Assembly: GCA_905235775.1 (NCBI GenBank)
Contig: CAJOMY010000037.1
Span: forward strand, 1-12,539
Origin: an uncultured Bacteroidales bacterium
GTDB lineage: Bacteria > Bacteroidota > Bacteroidia > Bacteroidales > UBA932
Length of the DNA stretch: 12,539 nt
Reading direction: 5' to 3'
Both the position numbers and the translations under genes were made by a program. The notes under the pieces are model-generated. The model ran no database searches. It was not told where the DNA came from and was given only the letters and a program-made list of their open reading frames with translations. Positions within the stretch are counted from its first letter, which is position 1. Each line of letters begins with the position of its first letter. This document shows, piece by piece, positions 1 to 5,777 of this stretch.

Positions 1-1
1 C

Positions 2-448
2 AAGCAGATCAGCAACTTCGCCAACTCGATGGGTCAGGCTCCCGAACTCTACGAGGGTGAGTACATCTATCAGTACGACAACAAGATGATACGCATTGGT
101 GTCATCGATGGTATCCTGTACCTGAAGATGCTTAATTATGAGCAGACCGAGGGCTACGCCTATGAAATGAAGCCCGTGCGCGACTTCTTTGACGCCACGA
201 TGATGGGAATCTTTGCCCAGACGCGCACCGACAGCGTGAGCGGCTATTTCGACTTTGGCCTGAAGGACATTTTCAACGGTAACGGTCACTTTTACACGAG
301 CGTCCCCAAGAGCAGCGCCACATTAGAATTGTTGCGCTCGCTGTGCTCGATCAGGGTGAGTGATTCCTTCGGCAACGAGGCCGATGACGACACCGACTTC
401 TCCTCTTTCGTGTCGGGCGCTATCGACAAGCTACAGCCACTGGACTAA
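2..448 (+). CDS. 3' end of an unrecognised protein (5' end outside window)
   Basis: The reading frame is open from the left edge, so this is the C-terminal part of a longer protein, with about 148 residues visible. The first internal ATG is at 29, but nothing suggests it is the true start. The fragment is rich in aromatic and acidic residues and has alternating beta-like segments (YIYQYDN, IGVIDGILYLKML, SGYFDFGLKDIF), then an acidic tail (EADDDTDFSS). I see no catalytic motif or membrane segment. It faintly resembles the C-terminal part of large Bacteroidales lipoproteins of the DUF4836 kind, but that is an impression from memory and not a call. Its third-position GC is lower than in the genes right of 1400. 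It ends 18 bp before a strong terminator and converges with the barrel-protein gene. Confidence 0.7.
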   Translation, partial: KQISNFANSMGQAPELYEGEYIYQYDNKMIRIGVIDGILYLKMLNYEQTEGYAYEMKPVRDFFDATMMGIFAQTRTDSVSGYFDFGLKDIFNGNGHFYTSVPKSSATLELLRSLCSIRVSDSFGNEADDDTDFSSFVSGAIDKLQPLD

Positions 449-465
449 ACTTCGTTAGATACAAG

Positions 466-502
466 AAAAACGGGTGCATCATGTGATGAAGCACCCGTTT
501 TT
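466..502. terminator. Bidirectional intrinsic terminator between convergent genes
   Basis: A perfect 12-bp stem (AAAAACGGGTGC at 466-477, GCACCCGTTTTT at 491-502) encloses a 13-nt loop. The A-run on one side and T-run on the other give a U-tract in both directions. It therefore suits both the rightward gene ending at 448 and the leftward gene ending at 524. Confidence 0.9.
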
Positions 503-523
503 GTGTTGTCGTGCAGATAAAAA

Positions 524-1012
524 TCAGAACTTGTAGTTGATGCCCAGGCCGATTACGCCTTGGTCCACCTTGCGGACGATGGTGTGGCGGTACTCCAGGT
601 TGACGCCGAAGTGCTCTGTGAGCTCATATTCCACACCTGCACCCACGTTCAGGCCGACGTGATTCTCCTCATCTGATGACTCGCCAGGGAATTTCACCTT
701 GGTCATCGTGTAGTTCAGGCCTGCCAGAGGATAGAAGTAGAGCTGCTGGTTCCATAAACCCAACAGGTAGTGCGCATTCAAGTTCACATCCCACCATGTG
801 GTGTGGTTGTGTTCAAAGAAGAAGTTGAAGTCTACCTCGGCGCGCAGCTGGTCGAGAATGCCGTATTGGAAACGGGCACCTAAGCCCAGACTCTCGATTT
901 CACTGCCATAAACCAGGTTGACACCCGCAGCGGTCTCGCCCTGTTGTACCTGTGCTTGACTCACACCCATACCCAGCATGAGGGCGCATGCAATAGTTAA
1001 AATCTTTCTCAT
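524..1012 (-). CDS. Small outer-membrane beta-barrel protein
   Basis: This 162-residue protein starts with a typical Sec signal peptide (MRKILTIACALMLGMGVSQA, cleavage expected after residue 20). The mature part of about 142 residues is made of alternating polar/hydrophobic strands with aromatic girdle residues (for example FQYGILDQLRAEVDFNFFF and VGLNVGAGVEYELTEHFG). It ends in LGINYKF, so the last residue is Phe, the usual C-terminal signal for BAM-dependent insertion. Size and pattern fit a single 8-stranded barrel of the broad OmpA/OmpW-like or 'outer membrane protein beta-barrel' class. Its ligand or role cannot be told from sequence. No Shine-Dalgarno sequence is visible, as is common in Bacteroidota. 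It is monocistronic: the rpoD terminator lies upstream and a two-way terminator downstream. Third-position GC is mixed, lower than in genes to the right. Confidence 0.85.
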   Translation of the reverse strand: MRKILTIACALMLGMGVSQAQVQQGETAAGVNLVYGSEIESLGLGARFQYGILDQLRAEVDFNFFFEHNHTTWWDVNLNAHYLLGLWNQQLYFYPLAGLNYTMTKVKFPGESSDEENHVGLNVGAGVEYELTEHFGVNLEYRHTIVRKVDQGVIGLGINYKF

Positions 1013-1050
1013 GTCTTTTTCTAAATTAAAATGATGTTTTTTATTTAAAT

Positions 1051-1087
1051 GAGTAATTGCCGCTTGATAAAACGTGTAAAATTACTC
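1051..1087. repeat. 8-bp inverted repeat upstream of the barrel gene
   Basis: GAGTAATT at 1051-1058 is repeated inverted as AATTACTC at 1080-1087, with 21 bp between. The right arm overlaps the putative leftward -7 element at 1077-1084. Read on the plus strand it is followed by CTTTTTTTT (1088-1096). It could be an operator or a weak plus-strand terminator-like hairpin; see the findings. Confidence 0.5.
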
Positions 1088-1108
1088 CTTTTTTTTGATA
1101 CTCACAAC
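1077..1108 (-). promoter_or_regulatory. Putative promoter of the barrel gene
   Basis: Read leftward, GTTG (1105-1108) is followed after exactly 20 bp by TAATTTTA (1077-1084), one mismatch from the Bacteroidota -7 consensus TAnnTTTG. The start codon is 64 bp beyond the -7 box. The surroundings are AT-rich and hold no better candidate. Confidence 0.4.
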
Positions 1109-1160
1109 ATTTTTTCCTGTTTTTATCCAGATTACGCCCAAAATCGGCAATGCAGGTACC

Positions 1161-1185
1161 AAAAAAGCTGCCCTTGAGAGGCAGC
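1161..1185 (-). terminator. Intrinsic terminator of rpoD
   Basis: Read leftward, GCTGCC (1180-1185) and GGCAGC (1167-1172) form a 6-bp GC-rich stem with a 7-nt loop, followed directly by six U residues (1161-1166). It lies 28 bp after the rpoD stop codon. Confidence 0.9.
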
Positions 1186-1212
1186 CTGAATCGTTTTGCT
1201 AACACGTGTTGT

Positions 1213-2070
1213 TTAGCCTAGATATGCCTTGAGCAACTTGCTCTTTTGACCCTTGAGGCGGCGGATGGCTTTTTCCTTGATCTGGCGCACACGCTCACGT
1301 GTAAGATCAAATTTGGCGCCAATCTCTTCGAGGGTCATCTCCTGGCAGCCGATGCCAAAGAACATCTTCAGGATGTCCCTCTCGCGCGGGCTCAGCTGGT
1401 CCAGCGCACGGTTCACCTCCTTGGCCAGCGACTCCTGGTTCAGGGTCGAGTCGGCCATTGGTGAGTCGTTGTTGGGCAGCACGTCCAGCAGGCTGTTGTC
1501 CTCGCCCTCGACGAAAGGCGCGTCCACGCTGACGTGACGGCCGGACACGCGGAGGGTATCGGCGATCTTGTCCTTGGGAATGTCAATCATCTCGGCCAGC
1601 TCGTCGGTGGACGGCTGGCGCTCGTTCTCCTGCTCGAACTTGCCGAGAGCCTTGTTGATCTTGTTCAGCGAACCCACCTGGTTGAGCGGCAGGCGCACGA
1701 TGCGGCTCTGCTCGGCCAGGGCCTGCAGAATGCTCTGGCGGATCCACCACACGGCATACGAAATGAACTTGAAGCCGCGCGTCTCGTCGAACTTCTCGGC
1801 GGCCTTGATCAGGCCGAGGTTGCCTTCGTTGATCAGGTCAGGCAGGCTCAGGCCCTGGTTCTGGTATTGCTTCGCAACGGACACGACGAAACGCAGGTTG
1901 GCGCGGGTAAGCTTCTCCAGCGCCTCCTGGTCGCCCTTGCGGATGCGCTGGGCGAGTTCGACTTCTTCTTCCGGGGACACCAGCTCTTCGCGGCCGATCT
2001 CCTGGAGGTACTTGTCCAGGGACGCGCTCTCGCGGTTGGTGATGGACTTCGTGATCTTTAGCTGTCTCAT
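1213..2070 (-). CDS. rpoD: Primary sigma factor RpoD (sigma-70, short Bacteroidota type)
   Basis: This is the housekeeping sigma subunit of RNA polymerase. At 285 residues it lacks region 1.1 and the large non-conserved insert of the E. coli protein, as is usual in Bacteroidota. Region 1.2 begins near SLDKYLQEIG (17-26). Region 2 spans about 52-122 and includes the region 2.4 segment YAVWWIRQSI (105-114). Region 3 covers about 130-205. Region 4 covers about 218-280, with the helix-turn-helix EMTLEEIGAKFDLTRERVRQ at 244-263. The start MRQLKITKSITNRE matches Bacteroidota RpoD start sites. An in-frame TGA lies upstream with no other good start between. Bacteroidota primary sigma is known to read TTTG/TAnnTTTG promoters, which are found elsewhere in this window. 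I see no clear promoter in the 103 bp upstream, so co-transcription with degP is possible. Codons 245-285 have clearly lower third-position GC than the codons before them. Confidence 0.97.
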   Translation of the reverse strand: MRQLKITKSITNRESASLDKYLQEIGREELVSPEEEVELAQRIRKGDQEALEKLTRANLRFVVSVAKQYQNQGLSLPDLINEGNLGLIKAAEKFDETRGFKFISYAVWWIRQSILQALAEQSRIVRLPLNQVGSLNKINKALGKFEQENERQPSTDELAEMIDIPKDKIADTLRVSGRHVSVDAPFVEGEDNSLLDVLPNNDSPMADSTLNQESLAKEVNRALDQLSPRERDILKMFFGIGCQEMTLEEIGAKFDLTRERVRQIKEKAIRRLKGQKSKLLKAYLG

Positions 2071-2103
2071 ATCTTGAATAATCTCTGCCCACTTATACGG
2101 AAC

Positions 2104-2140
2104 AATCCCGCGTAAGTTTCACACGTACGCGGGATTTTTT
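2104..2140. terminator. Long perfect hairpin between degP and rpoD, possible terminator
   Basis: AATCCCGCGTA (2104-2114) and TACGCGGGATT (2126-2136) form an 11-bp perfect stem with an 11-nt loop. On the plus strand it runs straight into TTTTTT (2135-2140). On the minus strand, the direction of degP and rpoD, the stem is followed only by AUUGUU, a poor U-tract. It may end degP weakly, act in the rpoD leader, or stop antisense transcription. Confidence 0.5.
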
Positions 2141-2173
2141 CCAACGGGTTTTGAACAAGGAGGCGCAGGGACG

Positions 2174-3604
2174 TCAGTCCTTTCCGAAGCCGAAATAGCC
2201 GAGACGGCCGTTTGCCGTGGTGCCTTCGATGAAGATGGAGCGCTTGCTCTTCTTGGCGATGTCGATCACGTCCTGCGGCTTGCTGACCCGCTGGTCGTTG
2301 ACGAAGCGGATCACGAAACCGTCCTCGCCCCCGGCCTGCGCCAGTTTGCCATTGCCGGCGGAGACGATGAGCACGCCGTTCTCGACCGCCTTCAACTGGG
2401 CGCCGTAGAAGGCCACGGTGCCGTCGCTGGCCACGGTGCCGTTCTCGATATTGCCGTCCTGGAAGGTGACGGAGAGGTCCTGGGTCTTGCCGTCGCGCAC
2501 GATGCGGACGGTCGCCTGGTCGCCCGGATGGAAGCTGTTCACCTTGGCCTGAAGCTCCGGCATCGTGGCGATCTTGGTCCCGTCGATGTTGGTGATGATG
2601 TCCTCGGCCTTGATGCCCGCCTTGTCTGCGGCGCCGCCCTTGACGGTCTCGCTCACGTACACGCCCTCCGGGATGGAGAGTTTCATCTTTTTGGCAATCT
2701 CCTCGTTCACGGTGCCGCCGGTGATGCCGAGCATGGCGCGCTTGACGGAGCCGAAGTCGATCAGGTCGGAGACGACCTTCCGGACGATGTTGGACGGGAC
2801 GGCGAAAGAGTAGCCGGTAAAAGAACCGGTCGTGGAGATGATGGCCGTGTTGATGCCCACCAGCTCTCCCTGCTTGTTCACCAGGGCGCCGCCGGAGTTG
2901 CCGGGATTGACGGCCGCATCGGTCTGGATGAAGGACTCGATCTTGAACTCACGGGAATTGCTCGGCATCGAGCGGCCCTTGGCGCTGACGATGCCGGCGG
3001 TGATGGTGGAACGGAGTTCCTCGCCCAGCGGGCTGCCGATCGCAAGCACCCATTCGCCCAGGCGGAGCTTGTCGGAGTCGGCGAACTGCAGCACCGGCAG
3101 GTCGGTGGCGTCAATCTTGATCAGGGCAACGTCCGTGACCGGGTCGGTGCCGATCACGGTGGCCTCGTAGGTCTTGTTGTTGTTCAGGGTCACCTCGATG
3201 GTGGTGGCGCCGGAGACGACATGGTTGTTTGTGACGATATAGCCGTCCGGGCGGATGATCACGCCGGATCCGCTGCCCTGGCGCTCGCGGTTGCCGTAGT
3301 TGTAACCTTCATCCCCGAAGAAGAAACGGAAGAAGGGGTCGATATGCTGCTGCTCGCGCTGTTGCTGGGGCTTGATGGTGACCTTCACATAGACGACCGC
3401 CTCCACGGCATTCTCGGCCGCGTAGGTGAAATCCGGGTAGTCGGAAAGTGACAAGTTGACAGTGCGGACGGTCTGTCCGCCGGACGGATAAACGGCTTGT
3501 CCGGTCGTATCATTCTGGGCGGGAGCCGCGGACTTCACGATGGCAAAGGCCGTCAGGCCGCTCAGCAGAACGGAAAGCAATACAATAAGGAATCCTTTTT
3601 TCAT
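2174..3604 (-). CDS. degP: DegP/HtrA-family (Do-like) periplasmic serine protease
   Basis: This 476-residue exported protease/chaperone degrades misfolded envelope proteins. An N-terminal hydrophobic segment (residues 4-23) is either a signal peptide or a membrane anchor. The trypsin-like domain covers about 60-285 and its triad is complete: His128 (TNNHVV), Asp158 (DVALIKI) and Ser237 (NPGNSGGALV). PDZ1 spans about 290-382 and contains the ligand loop MLGITGG. A shorter, more divergent PDZ2 spans about 397-468. A Gln/aromatic-rich stretch before the His motif (PQQQREQQHIDPFFRFFFG) matches the LA-loop region of Do-like proteases. The gene is divergent from dnaN across a 111-bp AT-rich gap. 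An ATAATTTG on the minus strand there is near the -7 consensus but is not convincing. The true subtype (DegP, DegQ or DegS-like) is uncertain, but two PDZ domains favour DegP/DegQ. Confidence 0.95.
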   Translation of the reverse strand: MKKGFLIVLLSVLLSGLTAFAIVKSAAPAQNDTTGQAVYPSGGQTVRTVNLSLSDYPDFTYAAENAVEAVVYVKVTIKPQQQREQQHIDPFFRFFFGDEGYNYGNRERQGSGSGVIIRPDGYIVTNNHVVSGATTIEVTLNNNKTYEATVIGTDPVTDVALIKIDATDLPVLQFADSDKLRLGEWVLAIGSPLGEELRSTITAGIVSAKGRSMPSNSREFKIESFIQTDAAVNPGNSGGALVNKQGELVGINTAIISTTGSFTGYSFAVPSNIVRKVVSDLIDFGSVKRAMLGITGGTVNEEIAKKMKLSIPEGVYVSETVKGGAADKAGIKAEDIITNIDGTKIATMPELQAKVNSFHPGDQATVRIVRDGKTQDLSVTFQDGNIENGTVASDGTVAFYGAQLKAVENGVLIVSAGNGKLAQAGGEDGFVIRFVNDQRVSKPQDVIDIAKKSKRSIFIEGTTANGRLGYFGFGKD

Positions 3605-3648
3605 ATAAGCGAAATTTAAATTTGTCCGTGGAATAAAAAGTCAAATTA

Positions 3649-3680
3649 TATGCCAAAATAAAAGTTTATTTCTAAATTTG
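3649..3680 (+). promoter_or_regulatory. Promoter of dnaN and the exonuclease gene
   Basis: An exact -7 element TAAATTTG (3673-3680) is preceded after 20 bp by TATG (3649-3652), one mismatch from the -33 consensus TTTG. The predicted 5' leader is about 30 nt. Confidence 0.7.
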
Positions 3681-3715
3681 CAAGAACGATATGACGAATC
3701 AATAAATCGACTGAT

Positions 3716-4837
3716 ATGGAATTCATAGTTTCTAGCGCCGGTCTGCTCAAGGGCATTCTCGATGTTTCCAAGGCGATTCCCGCCAAGACCGCCCTCCCGA
3801 TCCTGGAGAACTTCCTCTTCGTGCTCAAAGACGGACAGTTGGAGGTGACCGCCTCCGACCAGGAGCTCACGCTCCGTACCGTCGTCGCGGTGGACAGCAT
3901 CGCCGACGAAGGCAGCATCGCCGTGCCTGCCCGTCAGATGATGGATCTGCTCAAGGCCCTGCCCGACCAGCCGATTACGGTCAAGACCGCCGGCGAAGGT
4001 TCTTTCGAGTGCGTCTGGAGCAACGGCAATTCCTCCCTGCCCTACTTCCCCGCGGCGGACTATCCGGAGATCAAGGGTGCGGTCGGAGACACCCTTTCGG
4101 CAACCGTGCCGGCCGGCGTCCTTGCCGAGGGCATCGGCAGTACGATCTACGCCACCGCGGACGACGAGATGCGCCCGGCGATGAACGGCATCTTCTTCGA
4201 CATGGATCCGGAGAGCACCACGCTCGTGGCCTCCGACTCGCATAAGCTCATCTGCTACACCACCCGCTCCTTCCAGGTGCCGGAGAAGGCTTCCTTCATC
4301 CTGCACAAGAAGCCTGCCGGCGTGCTGAAATCCATCCTGGACCGGGATGACGAGGATGTGCGGATCGCCTTCGACTCCTCGAATGTGGTGTTCAGCTTCG
4401 GCAGCACGATGATGGTCTGCCGCCTGATCGTCGGCAAATTCCCGGAATACCGCAAGGTCATCCCGCAGAACAATTCCAATATCCTCAAGATCGACCGCAA
4501 CCAGTTGCTGAACACGGTCCGCCGCGTGGCGGTGTGCGCCAACAAGGCTTCGAACCATATCAAGTTCGACCTCAAGAACGACCAGATTGAGATCACGGCC
4601 CAGGACCTGGGATTCGCCCTCGCAGCTTACGAAAAGCTGGGCTGCGACTACAACGGCGGGGAGCTGAGCATCGGCTTCAAGTCCTCCTTCCTGATCGATA
4701 TCCTTTCGAACATGTCCTGCGGCACCGTGGTGATGAAATTCGCCGACCCGCGCCGCGCCGCGCTGATCGTGCCGGCCGAGGAGGAGGAAGAGAGCGAGAA
4801 AATCTGCGGCATCCTGATGCCGATTATGGTGTCCTAG
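3716..4837 (+). CDS. dnaN: DNA polymerase III subunit beta (sliding clamp)
   Basis: This 373-residue protein is the ring-shaped processivity clamp. It dimerises around DNA and tethers the replicative polymerase and repair enzymes. The three clamp folds of about 120-125 residues each fit the usual length. Typical segments are visible: the N-terminal MEFIVSSAGLLKGI, ILENFLFVLKDGQLEVTASD and TLRTVVAV in domain 1, EMRPAMNGIFFDM and VASDSHKL in domain 2, and the C-terminal ILMPIMVS, which corresponds to the MPM-type tail forming part of the partner-binding groove. No dnaA is next to it and no DnaA-box cluster is seen, so this is not the common dnaA-dnaN origin arrangement. The exonuclease gene starts 4 bp after its stop codon, so the two are very probably one transcript. 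Confidence 0.97.
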   Translation: MEFIVSSAGLLKGILDVSKAIPAKTALPILENFLFVLKDGQLEVTASDQELTLRTVVAVDSIADEGSIAVPARQMMDLLKALPDQPITVKTAGEGSFECVWSNGNSSLPYFPAADYPEIKGAVGDTLSATVPAGVLAEGIGSTIYATADDEMRPAMNGIFFDMDPESTTLVASDSHKLICYTTRSFQVPEKASFILHKKPAGVLKSILDRDDEDVRIAFDSSNVVFSFGSTMMVCRLIVGKFPEYRKVIPQNNSNILKIDRNQLLNTVRRVAVCANKASNHIKFDLKNDQIEITAQDLGFALAAYEKLGCDYNGGELSIGFKSSFLIDILSNMSCGTVVMKFADPRRAALIVPAEEEEESEKICGILMPIMVS

Positions 4838-4841
4838 GCCT

Positions 4842-5702
4842 ATGCAGCTGAATCTGACCCGGCCGCTGCTTTTCTTCGATATCGAGAGCACCGGCCTCAA
4901 TATCCCGGAAGATTCCATCGTGGAGCTGAGCTTCGTCAAGGTCTTTCCCGGCGGGGAGGAGCGCGTCAGGACCTGGCGCATCAAGCCCTGGGACTACATC
5001 CGCAACAGCCAGCGTCCCATGAATCCGGAGGCCTCCGCGGTCAACGGCATCCACGACGCGGACCTGACCGGCTGCCCTACCTTCTTCGAGCTCTCCGACG
5101 AGATCGCTTCCTGGCTGAAAGACAGCGACCTGGCTGGCTTCAACTCCGCCAAGTTCGACCTGCCGATGCTCTCCGAGGAGTTCGAGCGGGTCAAGCTGGC
5201 CGGGAAGGACCTCCACGTGGACTTGCATGCCCCGCTGATGGTGGATGTGCAGAATATTTTCCACACCATGGAGCCACGCAACCTGCGCGCCGCCTACCGC
5301 TTCTACTGCGGCGGAGAGGACTTCGAGAACGCCCACAGCGCCGAGGCCGACACGCTGGCCACCTACGAGGTGCTCAAGGCCCAGCTGGACCGTTACCAGG
5401 AGCCGGACAAGCACCGCGAACAGGTGCTCAGGAACGACGTCGCTTCCCTTGCTTCCTTCGTCCCGAGGAAATACGTGGACTTCTCCGGGCATCTCATCCA
5501 GGACGAGAAGGGGGAAATCCTCATCAATTTCGGCAAGCATAAGGGCAAGACCGCCCGCAAGGTGTGGGAGACCGAGCCCTCTTACTTCGCCTGGATTCAG
5601 CAGGGCAGTTTCACCCTCGACACCAAGGCCCAGTTTGCCAGGCTGGAAGAACAGTTCAAGCGCGAGCGCCTGGCCGCCAAGTGGAACGAAAGGCTGTTAT
5701 AG
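4842..5702 (+). CDS. DEDDh 3'-5' exonuclease, DnaQ/Pol III epsilon-like, with C-terminal DUF3820-like module
   Basis: The exonuclease domain (about 8-185) carries the full DEDDh set: Asp13 and Glu15 (FFDIEST), Asp106 (GFNSAKFDLPML), and His165 and Asp170 (HSAEADTLAT). These would bind two metal ions and remove 3' nucleotides. Residues about 222-258 (EILINFGKHKGKTARKVWE, then YFAWI) resemble the small DUF3820 module found after such exonucleases in Bacteroidota. A basic tail closes the 286-residue protein. It lies 4 bp behind dnaN, which suggests a proofreading or repair role linked to the clamp. Whether it is the true replicative epsilon subunit or an accessory nuclease cannot be told from sequence. 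No alternative start fits better than ATG at 4842. The stop precedes the nhaA promoter by 12 bp, and no terminator is visible. Confidence 0.92.
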   Translation: MQLNLTRPLLFFDIESTGLNIPEDSIVELSFVKVFPGGEERVRTWRIKPWDYIRNSQRPMNPEASAVNGIHDADLTGCPTFFELSDEIASWLKDSDLAGFNSAKFDLPMLSEEFERVKLAGKDLHVDLHAPLMVDVQNIFHTMEPRNLRAAYRFYCGGEDFENAHSAEADTLATYEVLKAQLDRYQEPDKHREQVLRNDVASLASFVPRKYVDFSGHLIQDEKGEILINFGKHKGKTARKVWETEPSYFAWIQQGSFTLDTKAQFARLEEQFKRERLAAKWNERLL

Positions 5703-5714
5703 GCGCTCTTTCCG

Positions 5715-5745
5715 TTTGATATTGTCCGATTAAATGCTACCTTTG
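5715..5745 (+). promoter_or_regulatory. Promoter of nhaA (near-perfect Bacteroidota consensus)
   Basis: TTTG (5715-5718) is followed after 19 bp by TACCTTTG (5738-5745). Both elements match the -33/-7 consensus exactly. The start codon is 32 bp beyond the -7 box. The -7 box lies in the left arm of an inverted repeat. Confidence 0.85.
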
Positions 5746-5771
5746 CGACCGAAAAAGCGAAAGGTAGCATT
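5733..5771. repeat. 12-bp perfect inverted repeat over the nhaA -7 box
   Basis: AATGCTACCTTT (5733-5744) recurs inverted as AAAGGTAGCATT (5760-5771), separated by 15 bp. The left arm contains all but the last base of the -7 element, and the right arm ends 6 bp before the nhaA start codon. This geometry fits an operator occluding the promoter. No T-tract follows, so it is not a standard terminator. Confidence 0.8.
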
Positions 5772-5777
5772 AATACT

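Noticed and set aside
1123..1131. TTATCCAGA, one mismatch from a DnaA box
   Set aside because: It is a single imperfect copy in an AT-rich gap; chance is sufficient.
1201..1210. Perfect palindrome AACACGTGTT after the rpoD stop
   Set aside because: It is short, isolated and has no T-tract. A clear terminator follows at 1161-1185, so no function is claimed.
2528..3451. Long open frame on the plus strand, antisense to degP
   Set aside because: It is a product of high third-position GC in degP. The translation is low-complexity, rich in Gly, Asp, Val and Leu, with no motif, and degP's frame carries all the conserved residues.
3605..3715. Possible replication origin next to dnaN
   Set aside because: The gap is AT-rich but has no DnaA boxes and no dnaA neighbour. 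The AT-richness is explained by divergent promoters.
4842..4859. QLNL at the exonuclease N-terminus as a clamp-binding motif
   Set aside because: It lacks the aromatic end of QLxLF and forms part of the first beta strand of the exonuclease fold, where Bacteroidota relatives have similar LNL sequences.
3641..4984. 447-residue open frame antisense to dnaN and the start of the exonuclease
   Set aside because: It is a shadow of two clearly coding genes. It spans the intergenic gap and two genes, has a biased composition, and shows no recognisable domain.
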